DNA of 64,000 bases from Agrococcus jejuensis (GTDB taxonomy: Bacteria > Actinomycetota > Actinomycetes > Actinomycetales > Microbacteriaceae). Made by a program: the position numbers and the translations under genes. Positions 9,607 through 17,602 of the stretch are shown here, in pieces. The first letter of the stretch is position 1. Every line of letters begins with the position of its first letter. The notes below the pieces were generated by a model. That model was not told the DNA's origin, ran no database searches, and worked only from the letters and a program-made list of their open reading frames with translations. The stretch covers positions 620,001 to 684,000 of the forward strand of contig NZ_VEFR01000001.1 in NCBI RefSeq assembly GCF_007679035.1. Reading direction: 5' to 3'.

Positions 9607-10455
9607 ATGAGCGCTCCCCTCCTCGCGCTGCTCGACGGCTCGATCGTCGACGTCGCGACCCCCATCATCCGAGCCGACGACCTGGGCGTCGTGCGCGGCG
9701 ACGGCGTCTTCGACGCGACGCTCGTGCGCCGCGGCGAGCTGCGCGACACCGACGCGCACCTCGACCGCCTGGCGCGGTCCGCCGAGATCCTCGCGCTGCC
9801 CGAGCCCGACCGCGACGGCTATCGACGCGCGATCGCGGCGCTCGTCGACGCGTGGGACTGGGACGCGGCACCCGAGGCCGTCGCGAGGCTCGTGCTCACC
9901 CGCGGCCCCGAGGGCGGCGGCGGGCCGGCGACGGCCTACGTGCTGCTGCAGGCGCTGTCGGCTGCGGTCGTCGCCGAGCGCTCGACGGGCGTGCGCGTGC
10001 TGCTGCTCGATCGCGGCTTCGACGGCGAGGTCGTGGCGGCGATGCCGTGGCTGCTGCCGGGCGCCAAGAGCCTGTCGTACTCGATCAACATGGCGGCCAA
10101 GCGGTACGCGCACGAGCACGGCGCCGACGACGTGCTGTTCGTCGCGCCGTCGGGTCGCCTGCTCGAGGGGCCGACGTCGACGCTCGAGCTCGACGTCGAC
10201 GGCGAGCTGTGCACGCCCGAGCAGGACGGCATCCTCGCGTCGATCACCCTCGAGCAGCTCGAGCGCGACGCGCCCGCGCACGGCCTGACGGTGCGGCACG
10301 CGCCGCTCACCCGCGACGATCTCGCTCGCGCACGCGGCGGTTGGCTCATCTCGTCGGGCAGGCTCGCATCGGCGATCACGTCGATCGACGGCGTCGCCTA
10401 CCCGGCATCGCCGCTGCACGACGCGCTGTTCCGCGTGCTCGAGGTCGACGGCTGA
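9607..10455 (+). CDS. pabC: Aminodeoxychorismate lyase-like class IV aminotransferase
   Basis: PLP enzyme of fold type IV, 282 aa. Likely reaction: 4-amino-4-deoxychorismate to p-aminobenzoate plus pyruvate, for folate. The PLP lysine is K154 in PGAKSLSYSINM, followed by LLEGPTSTLEL, the phosphate-binding and Glu region. Class IV enzymes also include D-amino-acid and branched-chain aminotransferases, so the exact substrate is inferred from length and actinobacterial annotation practice; no pabAB is adjacent. Start fixed by the TAGCCT box six bases upstream. Confidence 0.82.
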   Translation: MSAPLLALLDGSIVDVATPIIRADDLGVVRGDGVFDATLVRRGELRDTDAHLDRLARSAEILALPEPDRDGYRRAIAALVDAWDWDAAPEAVARLVLTRGPEGGGGPATAYVLLQALSAAVVAERSTGVRVLLLDRGFDGEVVAAMPWLLPGAKSLSYSINMAAKRYAHEHGADDVLFVAPSGRLLEGPTSTLELDVDGELCTPEQDGILASITLEQLERDAPAHGLTVRHAPLTRDDLARARGGWLISSGRLASAITSIDGVAYPASPLHDALFRVLEVDG

Positions 10456-10482
10456 CGACGCGCCCGCGGCGCTCGCGCCGCC

Positions 10483-11025
10483 TCAGGCGAGCGACGCCCC
10501 CGCGCGCCGCACGGCGTCGCTCGCCGAGCCGCGGGACCGGCCGTCCTGGCCCCACTCGACGACGGCCGTCGCCGTCGCGGTGACGAGCGCGGCGGCGACG
10601 TGCAGCGCCGCGCGCCCCTCGTTGCCGCGCAGCGCGCGCTCGACGCGCGCGACGAGGGGCTCGAGGCGCTCGAACGCCGACTGCCGCAGCACGGCGTCGG
10701 TGCCCATGATCGTCGTCTCGCGCAGCATCCACGGCACGCGGTCGCCCCAGGGCTCGAGCGCGACCGCGATGGCCTCGACGACCGCGGCGCGATCCATGCC
10801 GTCGACGAGCCGCACGCGTGCGAGCACCTGGTCGACGTCGTGCCAGAGCAGGTCGGACTTCGCGCCGACGTACCCGAAGAACGCGCTGCGCGAGATGCCG
10901 GCGCGGCGGGCGATGTCGTCGATCGACGTCGACTCGTAGCCCTGCTCGAGGAAGAGCTCGACCGCCGCCTCCTCGAGGTCCGCGACCGACGATGATCGCG
11001 GTCTGCCGCGGACGCCTGCTGCCAT
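10483..11025 (-). CDS. TetR-family transcriptional regulator
   Basis: 180 aa. N-terminal helix-turn-helix (about residues 12-58) reads VELFLEQGYESTSIDDIARRAGISRSAFFGYVGAKSDLL, typical of TetR; the C-terminal ligand domain is not recognisable. It is divergent from the MHS-type transporter at 11090, with only 64 bases between, so it probably controls that transporter and itself. A TACTGT box (11037-11032) six bases before ATG 11025 suggests a leaderless mRNA. An imperfect inverted repeat, GGGTC...GACCC, in 11043-11065 is a candidate operator. Confidence 0.9.
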   Translation of the reverse strand: MAAGVRGRPRSSSVADLEEAAVELFLEQGYESTSIDDIARRAGISRSAFFGYVGAKSDLLWHDVDQVLARVRLVDGMDRAAVVEAIAVALEPWGDRVPWMLRETTIMGTDAVLRQSAFERLEPLVARVERALRGNEGRAALHVAAALVTATATAVVEWGQDGRSRGSASDAVRRAGASLA

Positions 11026-11031
11026 GGGACT

Positions 11032-11037
11032 ACAGTA
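11032..11037 (-). promoter_or_regulatory. -10 box TACTGT of the TetR gene
   Basis: Spacing of six bases to ATG 11025; the box lies in the divergent TetR/transporter region. Confidence 0.55.
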
Positions 11038-11089
11038 TGCGAGGGTCGCAGGCGTTCCTGGACCCGATCCATCATTCCTTGGAGCATCC

Positions 11090-12421
11090 GTGAGCAGCAT
11101 CTCGCGCACCTCGAGCCCGCGCCGCGTCGCCGCGGCCGCCACGATCGGCACCGCGCTCGAGTCGTACGACTTCTACGTCTACTCGTACTTCGCCGCGTTC
11201 TTCGCTGGCCCCTTCTTCTTCTCGGCGCTCGGCGCCGCCGGCGCGCAGCTCGCCGCCTTCGCGACGATCGGCATCGCCTTCGTGGTGCGCCCCATCGGCG
11301 CGGTCGTCTTCGGCCATCTCGGCGACCGACTCGGCCGGCGCCGCACCCTCATCCTCACCGTGACGCTCATGGGCGTCGCGACGGGTCTCGTCGGCCTGCT
11401 GCCGACGGGCACCGAGTGGGCGGCGATGAGCGCCGTCGTGCTCGTGCTCCTGCGCGTCGTGCAGGGCCTCTCGCTCGGCGGCGAGTGGGGCGGCGCCATC
11501 CTGCTCGCGACCGAGCACGCCGACGCGCGCCGACGTCCCTTCTTCGCGTCGCTGCCGCAGCTCGGCTCCCCCATCGGCTCCGTCGCCGCCGGCGGCTTCA
11601 TGCTCGCGCTCTTCTTCGGCCTCGGCCCGGAGGCCGTGTCGGCGTGGGGCTGGCGCATCCCGTTCCTCGTCGCCATCCCGCTCATCGCCGTGTCCCTCTA
11701 CCTGCGCGCCTCCGTCGACGAGACGCCCGTCTTCAAGGCCCTCGAGCAGCGCGGCGAGCGCCAGCGGGTGCCCGCGCTCGCCGCGATCGCGAGCCAGCCC
11801 ACCGCCTTCGTCGTCGCGATCCTCACGGCGCTGCTCGGCATCGGCTCGTACTCGCTCATGAACACGTACACGATGGACTACGGCGCCGAGTCGCTCGGCT
11901 TCGACCCCATGCAGCTGCTGCTCGCCGCGACGATCGGCGGCCTGCTGCAGTTCGTGACGGTGCCGGCGTTCGGCTGGCTCGCCACGCGCATCGGCTCGCC
12001 GACCGTCGTCGCGATCGGCGCGATCGGCACGCTGCTCATCGCGTTCCCGATGTACTGGCTGCTGTCGAGCGCGACGTTCGGCTTCCTCGTCACGATGATG
12101 CTCGTCGGCGGCGTGCTGCCGACGGCGTCGTGGGCGGCGCTCGGCGGCACGATGAGCGAGCTCTTCCGCGGCCGTCACGCGTACTCGGCGCTCTCGATGG
12201 CCTACGCGATCGCCGCCGTGATCTCGGGCTTCATCCCGCTCGTGACCGACGCGCTCGGCGACGCGACGGCGAACGCGTGGTGGCACCCGGGCATCGTGCT
12301 CGCCGTGCTGTCGATCGCGACCCTCGTCGGCGCGGTCGCCGCACGCTCGATGCGCAAGCTGGGCGACGAGGAGGCGGATGCCGCGCAGGCTGCGCCCGCC
12401 CGGGAGCCCGCGCGCGTCTGA
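11090..12421 (+). CDS. MFS transporter, metabolite:H+ symporter (MHS) type
   Basis: 443 aa with about 12 hydrophobic segments. The motif GDRLGRRRTL between segments 2 and 3 and the opening AAAATIGTALESYDFYVYSY are characteristic of the ProP/ShiA/KgtP group, which imports organic acids or compatible solutes with protons. Substrate not predictable. GTG 11090 is chosen because GGAG lies 5 nt upstream and the conserved core begins 15 residues later. Divergent from a TetR regulator, its probable controller. Confidence 0.92.
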   Translation: MSSISRTSSPRRVAAAATIGTALESYDFYVYSYFAAFFAGPFFFSALGAAGAQLAAFATIGIAFVVRPIGAVVFGHLGDRLGRRRTLILTVTLMGVATGLVGLLPTGTEWAAMSAVVLVLLRVVQGLSLGGEWGGAILLATEHADARRRPFFASLPQLGSPIGSVAAGGFMLALFFGLGPEAVSAWGWRIPFLVAIPLIAVSLYLRASVDETPVFKALEQRGERQRVPALAAIASQPTAFVVAILTALLGIGSYSLMNTYTMDYGAESLGFDPMQLLLAATIGGLLQFVTVPAFGWLATRIGSPTVVAIGAIGTLLIAFPMYWLLSSATFGFLVTMMLVGGVLPTASWAALGGTMSELFRGRHAYSALSMAYAIAAVISGFIPLVTDALGDATANAWWHPGIVLAVLSIATLVGAVAARSMRKLGDEEADAAQAAPAREPARV

Positions 12422-12456
12422 CGCGACCTCGCGGCACGTGGGCGGCGGATGGCACG

Positions 12457-12867
12457 ATGCGGATCGTGACCATCCCGCCGCCCGACGCGCATCCGCGCGA
12501 TGCCGTGGCCGCCGCCGTGCGCGCGCTCGGCGAGCAGGCGGTCGTCGCGTGGTGCGGCGAGCTCGTGCGCGGCGCCGACTCGCGGCATCCGCTCGCGTTC
12601 CTCGGCGGCGCCGAGGACTGGCCCGACCACTGGCGCCGCGAGTGGGGCGTGCGCGGCCTGCGGTACGCGTGGGGCGACGGCGCCGACGCCACCGTGCTGC
12701 TCGCGCTCGGCGACGACCACGGGCGCGTGCGGGCCATGGCCGTCGCGGTCGCGGTCGCCCGCGGCGTCGACGAGGCGCTGCCGGCGGTCGAGGCCCTGCG
12801 CGACGATCCCGTGCCGCGCGTCCGTGCCGCCGTGGACCGCGCGCTCGTACGCTGGGCGGCACGATGA
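12457..12867 (+). CDS. Hypothetical protein, 136 aa
   Basis: Not recognised. The product is soluble, Ala/Arg/Asp-rich, with DDPVPRVRAAVDRALVRW at the end resembling one HEAT-like helix pair, and a single cysteine in VVAWCGEL. Its stop overlaps the next start (ATGA at 12864), so it is probably co-translated with the MDMPI protein. ATG 12457 or the in-frame GTG four codons on could start it. Confidence 0.6.
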   Translation: MRIVTIPPPDAHPRDAVAAAVRALGEQAVVAWCGELVRGADSRHPLAFLGGAEDWPDHWRREWGVRGLRYAWGDGADATVLLALGDDHGRVRAMAVAVAVARGVDEALPAVEALRDDPVPRVRAAVDRALVRWAAR

Positions 12868-13565
12868 CCCTCGACACGACCGACCTGCGCATCCACCTCG
12901 CCCGCGAGGTCCGCGCGATGGTGGCGCTCGCGCGCCGGGCCGACGACGCCGGCGCCTGGGACGCGCCCGTGCCCTCGTGCCCCGGCTGGTCGCTGCGCGA
13001 GCTCGTCGCGCACGTCGGCGCGGTCGAGCGATGGGTGCTGCACGCGCTCGCGCGCGGCGACGGCGACGCGCCCGCTCCGCGCCTGCCCGACGACGCCGGA
13101 CTCGCCGCATGGCTCGCCGAGTCGTCGCAGGCGCTGCTCGAGGCCCTCGCGGTCGACGCCGCGACGGCCGCGTGGACGATCGCGCCGCCGCGCACCGTGG
13201 GGTTCTGGATCCGCAGGCAGGCCCACGAGCATGCGATCCACGCGTGGGATGCCGCCGCGGCGCTCGGCGAGCCCGGCGCGCTCGACGCAGCGCTCGCCGC
13301 CGACGGCATCGACGAGGTCGTCGGCACGATGTGGCCCCGACAGCTGCGGCTCGGTCGCGTCGCAGAGCCCGCGACCGGCTTGGCCCTCGTCGCCGACCGC
13401 GGAGCCTGGCTGCTCGGCCGCGAGGCGGCGGCGACGGTCGAGGGCGATGCCGAGGCGCTCGCGCTCGCGCTGTGGCACCGCATCCCTGCCGACGACGACC
13501 GCCTGCGCTGGTCGGGCGACGTCGCCGCGGGTCGCGCGGTGCTCGCGCTGCCGCTCGCACCCTGA
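12864..13565 (+). CDS. Maleylpyruvate isomerase-family (mycothiol-dependent, DinB-like) protein
   Basis: 233 aa. The N-terminal signature VPSCPGWSLRELVAHVGAVERWVL and the helix-bundle His in WIRRQAHEHAIHAWDA are typical of the MDMPI/TIGR03083 group. Members include mycothiol S-transferases and maleylpyruvate isomerase with metal-binding His residues; most actinobacterial paralogues have no known substrate. It overlaps the preceding hypothetical gene by four bases. A TACGCT box at 12848-12853 is 10 bases upstream and probably fortuitous. Confidence 0.82.
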   Translation: MTLDTTDLRIHLAREVRAMVALARRADDAGAWDAPVPSCPGWSLRELVAHVGAVERWVLHALARGDGDAPAPRLPDDAGLAAWLAESSQALLEALAVDAATAAWTIAPPRTVGFWIRRQAHEHAIHAWDAAAALGEPGALDAALAADGIDEVVGTMWPRQLRLGRVAEPATGLALVADRGAWLLGREAAATVEGDAEALALALWHRIPADDDRLRWSGDVAAGRAVLALPLAP

Positions 13566-13592
13566 CGGCACCCGGAGCGCCCGTGCGCTGGC

Positions 13593-13598
13593 TACGCT
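13593..13598 (+). promoter_or_regulatory. -10 box TACGCT of the 13606 membrane gene
   Basis: Seven bases before ATG 13606, without a Shine-Dalgarno. Confidence 0.5.
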
Positions 13599-13605
13599 CG
13601 TCAGC

Positions 13606-13815
13606 ATGCTGCGCCGCATCCCCCGCGCCACCTGGATCCTCGTCGCCGTCGCCGCCGTGCTCGGCCTCGTCGGCATGACCATGGAGCTCATGCTCGTCCG
13701 CGACATCCTGCTCATGGCGTCGATCGGCACCCTCGCGTTCGCGTTCATCCTCGTGGTCAAGCCCAGCCGCGAGCGGCGCTATCCCGACCCGCCCGCGAGC
13801 GACGACGCACCGTGA
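13606..13815 (+). CDS. Small two-TM membrane protein, function unknown
   Basis: 69 aa: a short Arg-rich start, two hydrophobic segments (about residues 8-28 and 33-51) and a charged, proline-rich cytoplasmic tail ending DDAP. Not recognised. The long frame that contains it belongs to the neighbouring gene's shadow; the TACGCT box sets this start. It stands alone between the MDMPI gene and valS. Confidence 0.65.
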   Translation: MLRRIPRATWILVAVAAVLGLVGMTMELMLVRDILLMASIGTLAFAFILVVKPSRERRYPDPPASDDAP

Positions 13816-13844
13816 CCGGGTCCTCAGGATCCATCACGGATCGA

Positions 13845-13850
13845 TAGACT
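13845..13850 (+). promoter_or_regulatory. -10 box TAGACT of valS
   Basis: Predicts a leader of about 52 nt ending in the ribosome site GAGAAGGGG (13895-13903). No T-box sequence is present in it. Confidence 0.45.
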
Positions 13851-13908
13851 CGAGCGCACAACCAGGCATCCACGGACACGATGCCGCGCAGAGCGAGAAG
13901 GGGACGCC

Positions 13909-16482
13909 ATGAGCGCCATGCCGGAGAAGCCCGCCCTCGAGGGACTCGAGACGAAGTGGGACGCCCACTGGGAGCAGGAGGGCACGTACCGGTTCGACCG
14001 CACGGGGCAGAGCCGCGACACGATCTACTCGATCGACACGCCGCCGCCGACCGCCTCCGGATCGCTCCACGTCGGGCACGTCTTCTCGTACTCGCACACC
14101 GACGTCATCGCCCGCTTCCAGCGCATGCGCGGCCGCACGGTCTTCTACCCGATGGGCTGGGACGACAACGGCCTGCCCACCGAGCGCCGCGTCCAGAACT
14201 ACTACGGCGTGCGCGTCGATCCCTCGCTGCCTTACGACGCCGACTACACGCCGCCCTTCGACGGCGATGCGCCCGCGAAGGCGCAGCAGCAGCCCGTGTC
14301 GCGCCAGAACTTCATCGAGCTGTGCGAGCGCCTCACGGAGGAGGACGAGCGCAAGTTCGAGGAGCTGTGGCGCACGCTCGGCCTCTCGGTCGACTGGTCG
14401 CAGACGTACCGCACCATCTCGAGCCACGCGCGCGCGACGAGCCAGCGCGCCTTCCTGCGCAACCTCGAGCGCGGCGAGGCCTACCAGTCCGACGCCCCGA
14501 CGCTGTGGGACGTGACGTTCCGCTCCGCCGTCGCGCAGGCGGAGCTCGAGGACCGCGAGCAGCCCGGCACCTTCCACACGCTGCTGTTCACGAGCGGCGA
14601 CGGCGACCTGCGCATCGACACGACGCGTCCCGAGCTGCTGCCCGCGTGCGTCGCCGTCGTGGCCCACCCCGACGACGAGCGCTACCAGCACCTCTTCGGC
14701 TCCACGGTGCGCACGCCGGTGTTCGACGTCGAGGTGCCCTTCCTGGCGCACCACCTCGCGCAGCCCGACAAGGGCACGGGCGTGGCGATGGTCTGCACGT
14801 TCGGCGACATGACCGACGTGATCTGGTGGCGCGAGCTCGACCTGCCCGCGCGACCCGTCATCGGCTTCGACGGCCGCTTCCTCCCGGACGCACCCGCCGC
14901 GATCACGTCGCCCGAGGGCACGGCGCTCTACGCCGAGCTCGCAGGCAAGACGGTCTTCAGCGCCAAGGAGGCGCTCGTCGCCGCCCTCGCGGCCGCCGAG
15001 CGCACCGTCGGCGAGCCGCGCCGCATCACGCACCCGGTGAAGTTCTACGAGAAGGGCGACAAGCCGCTCGAGATCGTCACGACCCGCCAGTGGTACGTGC
15101 GCAACGGCGGCCGCGACGCCGAGCTGCGCGAGCGGCTGCTCGAGCTCGGCCGCGGCATCGAGTGGCACCCCGACCACATGCGCGTGCGCTACGAGAACTG
15201 GGTGCAGGGCCTCGCGGGCGACTGGCTCATCTCGCGGCAGCGCTTCTTCGGCGTGCCGATCCCCGTCTGGTACCGCGTGGGCGAGGACGGCGAGACGCGC
15301 TTCGACGACGTGCTGCTGCCGAACCCGTCGCAGCTGCCGGTCGACCCGTCGACCGACGTGCCCGACGGCTTCGAGGCCTCGCAGCGCGGCGCCGCAGGCG
15401 GCTTCGTCGGCGAGGTGGACATCATGGACACGTGGGCGACGTCGTCGCTCACGCCGCAGCTCGCGGGCGGCTGGGGCGGCGTCGACGACGAGCTCTGGGA
15501 TCTCGTGGCGCCGTTCGACCTGCGTCCGCAGGGCCAGGACATCATCCGCACGTGGCTGTTCTCGACGGCGCTGCGCGCGCTCTTCGAGGGCGGCAAGGCA
15601 CCGTGGCGCCACACGGCGATCTCGGGCTGGATCCTCGACCCCGACCGCAAGAAGATGTCGAAGTCGAAGGGCAACGTCGTCACGCCGCTCGGCATGCTCG
15701 AGGAGCACGGCGCCGACGGCGTGCGCTACTGGGCGCTGTCGTCCCGGCTCGGCGTGGACGCCACGCTCGACCCGCAGAACCCGAAGATGATCAAGATCGG
15801 TCGTCGCCTGGCGATGAAGGTGCTCAACGCGGCGCGCTTCGTCTACCAGATGGAGGGCGAGCCGGGCGAGATCGCGAACCCGATCGACATCGACATGCTC
15901 GCGGAGCTCGGCCAGGTCATCGACCAGGCGACCGCGGCGCTCGAGCGGTACGACCACGCGCGGGCGCTCGAGCTCACCGAGACGTTCTTCTGGACGTTCT
16001 GCGACGACTACCTCGAGGTCGTGAAGCAGCGCGCGTACCAGGGCGACGAGATCGGCCGCGCGTCGGCGATCGGTGCGCTTCGCTCCGCGATCGACGTGCT
16101 GCTGCGTCTCCTCGCGCCGGTGCTGCCGTTCGCGACCGAGGAGGTCTGGTCGTGGACGCACGAGGGCTCGATCCACGTCGCACCCTGGCCGACGCGCAGC
16201 GACCTGCCGACGAGCGCGGGCACCACGGGTCTGCTGCCCGCGGTGTCGGAGGCGCTCATCGGCATCCGCCGCGCGAAGTCGGACGCGAAGGCCAGCCAGC
16301 GCACGCCCGTGACGCACGCGGTGCTCGCGGCTCCGTCGACGCAGCTGGGCCTGCTCGAGCAGGCGGCGCGCGACCTCGCCGACGTGGGACGCATCGAGCG
16401 GCTCGAGCTCGTCGCGGGCGACGCGCTCGAGGTGCGCTCGATCGAGCTCGCGCCCGAGGGCGACGCGCAGGCGCAGCGGTGA
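13909..16482 (+). CDS. valS: Valyl-tRNA synthetase
   Basis: Class I synthetase for tRNA-Val with an editing domain. 857 aa. HIGH-type HVGH at 54-57 and canonical KMSKS at 582-586 (KKMSKSKGNV). The C-terminal anticodon-binding domain has TEEVWSWTHEGSIH. Start ATG 13909 follows GAGAAGGGG at good spacing. The overlapping 872-codon frame from 13881 is the +1 shadow. A short hypothetical ORF follows after 13 bases. Confidence 0.97.
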   Translation: MSAMPEKPALEGLETKWDAHWEQEGTYRFDRTGQSRDTIYSIDTPPPTASGSLHVGHVFSYSHTDVIARFQRMRGRTVFYPMGWDDNGLPTERRVQNYYGVRVDPSLPYDADYTPPFDGDAPAKAQQQPVSRQNFIELCERLTEEDERKFEELWRTLGLSVDWSQTYRTISSHARATSQRAFLRNLERGEAYQSDAPTLWDVTFRSAVAQAELEDREQPGTFHTLLFTSGDGDLRIDTTRPELLPACVAVVAHPDDERYQHLFGSTVRTPVFDVEVPFLAHHLAQPDKGTGVAMVCTFGDMTDVIWWRELDLPARPVIGFDGRFLPDAPAAITSPEGTALYAELAGKTVFSAKEALVAALAAAERTVGEPRRITHPVKFYEKGDKPLEIVTTRQWYVRNGGRDAELRERLLELGRGIEWHPDHMRVRYENWVQGLAGDWLISRQRFFGVPIPVWYRVGEDGETRFDDVLLPNPSQLPVDPSTDVPDGFEASQRGAAGGFVGEVDIMDTWATSSLTPQLAGGWGGVDDELWDLVAPFDLRPQGQDIIRTWLFSTALRALFEGGKAPWRHTAISGWILDPDRKKMSKSKGNVVTPLGMLEEHGADGVRYWALSSRLGVDATLDPQNPKMIKIGRRLAMKVLNAARFVYQMEGEPGEIANPIDIDMLAELGQVIDQATAALERYDHARALELTETFFWTFCDDYLEVVKQRAYQGDEIGRASAIGALRSAIDVLLRLLAPVLPFATEEVWSWTHEGSIHVAPWPTRSDLPTSAGTTGLLPAVSEALIGIRRAKSDAKASQRTPVTHAVLAAPSTQLGLLEQAARDLADVGRIERLELVAGDALEVRSIELAPEGDAQAQR

Positions 16483-16495
16483 CCGAGGCGCCTTC

Positions 16496-16723
16496 GTGAA
16501 CATCGGATCGCGCTGGCCGGTCGGCGGCGACGCACCCGCGTCGCTGCCGCCGATCGTGCGCGAGGCGATCGCCGCCGAGGAGCGGGCGCTCGTCGACCTC
16601 GGCGCCGACACGACGGGCTGGGGCTGGACGCTCACCTACCTCGAGGGGGCGCCGATCGTCGAGTGCGACGACGGCACGCGCATCACGCTCGCAGGCGACG
16701 GCGTGCTCGTGGAGCGCGACTGA
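16496..16723 (+). CDS. Hypothetical protein, 75 aa
   Basis: Not recognised. Acidic, single small domain; GTG start 13 bases after the valS stop, so probably co-transcribed. It lacks signal peptide, cysteine clusters and membrane segments. It ends just before a strong hairpin, which supports it as the last gene of the valS unit. Confidence 0.55.
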   Translation: MNIGSRWPVGGDAPASLPPIVREAIAAEERALVDLGADTTGWGWTLTYLEGAPIVECDDGTRITLAGDGVLVERD

Positions 16724-16748
16724 CGCGACGCATCCGCCTCCGGACACG

Positions 16749-16781
16749 ACGAAGGCCCCCGCTGCTCGCGGGGGCCTTCGT
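16749..16781. terminator. Terminator hairpin, 14-bp stem
   Basis: Arms 16749-16762 (ACGAAGGCCCCCGC) and 16768-16781 with a TGCTC loop; it ends the valS unit and, from the other side, the small ORF after the ArsR-type gene. Confidence 0.85.
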
Positions 16782-16801
16782 GCTGCGTCGCGCGACGCGG
16801 A

Positions 16802-16894
16802 TCAGCGCATGGGGCGCATCATGATCTGCGCGACGACGAACGTGTCGTTGACGATCGCGATGGGTCGCGTCACCGGCTGCTCGTGCGTGCTCAT
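16802..16894 (-). CDS. Small ORF of 30 aa coupled to the ArsR-type gene
   Basis: Begins MSTHEQPVTRPIAIV and ends MMRPMR. Its ATG overlaps the stop of the upstream regulator (ATGA at 16894-16891), AGGAG sits five bases before it, and a strong terminator follows 21 bases after its stop. It is amphipathic and Met/Arg-rich at the end, without a clear TM segment. I do not recognise it. The coupling and terminator argue that it is translated; its size leaves doubt. Confidence 0.5.
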   Translation of the reverse strand: MSTHEQPVTRPIAIVNDTFVVAQIMMRPMR

Positions 16895-17508
16895 GGAGCT
16901 CCTCTCGTGGATGTTCGGGCTGCCCGGTCGGCCACCGGGAAGGCGTGGAGCTGCACGAGGACGCGCAACGCGTCCTCGTCGCCCTCGTGCGTGCGCGACG
17001 CGGCGAGGCGCTCGACGATGAGCGCCTCCACGTCGCGGGTCAGTGCGTGCAGCTCGTCGACGGCCAGGTGGCCGTGCATCGTCGCGACGCGTGCGGCGTC
17101 GTTGACCTCGGGAGCGAACTCGTCCTCGCCGTGGTCGATGAACTCCTGCAGCAGGCGCGTGCCCTCCGCGCTCCACGCGCCGAGCACGGCCGCGGCCGCG
17201 GCGCGGCCCTCCTGCATCTCGGCGAGCTCGGGCGTCCACACGTCGACGGGGCCGACGGCGCGCTCCCACCAGCGCTCTCGCGCCGTGCCGCGACCCTCGA
17301 CCTCGCGCACGAAGCCGGCACGCTCGAGCTGACGCAGGTGGTAGCTCGTGGATCCGCTCGACTCCCCCAGCCGAGCACCGAGCGACGATGCCGTCTGGGC
17401 GCCGTGCGTCGTCAGGGCATGCAGCAGCGCGACCCTCAGCGGGTGGGCGAGGGCCTTGAGGGATGGGAGGTCGACGGATGCGCGCCGACCATCGTCGGCG
17501 ACGGGCAT
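16891..17508 (-). CDS. ArsR-type helix-turn-helix regulator
   Basis: 205 aa. Residues 12-85 form a winged helix: LKALAHPLRVALLHALTTHG, then GESSGSTSYHLRQLERAGFV, the recognition helix of the ArsR/HTH_20 type. The remainder is a helical ligand or dimer region without the metal-binding CxC of metal sensors, so it is more likely a small-molecule sensor. A TAGCAT box six bases before ATG 17508 gives a leaderless mRNA. The palindrome at 17526-17547 covers its -35 region and spacer and probably mediates autorepression. A coupled 30-codon ORF follows. Confidence 0.85.
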   Translation of the reverse strand: MPVADDGRRASVDLPSLKALAHPLRVALLHALTTHGAQTASSLGARLGESSGSTSYHLRQLERAGFVREVEGRGTARERWWERAVGPVDVWTPELAEMQEGRAAAAAVLGAWSAEGTRLLQEFIDHGEDEFAPEVNDAARVATMHGHLAVDELHALTRDVEALIVERLAASRTHEGDEDALRVLVQLHAFPVADRAARTSTRGAP

Positions 17509-17514
17509 GCCCCC

Positions 17515-17547
17515 ATGCTATTCGATGCAAAGAGGTCTTTGCAAAGA
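17515..17547 (-). promoter_or_regulatory. Autoregulatory promoter/operator of the ArsR-type gene
   Basis: The -10 TAGCAT is at 17520-17515. Upstream, TGCAAAGA-gg-TCTTTGCA (17526-17543) is a perfect inverted repeat, and TCTTTGCAAAGA (17536-17547) is a second perfect palindrome sharing one arm. The three half-sites cover the -35-like TTGCAA and the spacer, a position that blocks RNA polymerase. Confidence 0.7.
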
Positions 17548-17602
17548 CTCCTCGGCGTGTTCGCGCCGAGCGTCGAGCTCCCAGCCGTCGCGGTGGCGAG
17601 CG

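Noticed and set aside
12848-12853. TACGCT as a promoter for the MDMPI gene
   Set aside because: Ten bases from the start and within the upstream coding end; the ATGA overlap already explains expression.
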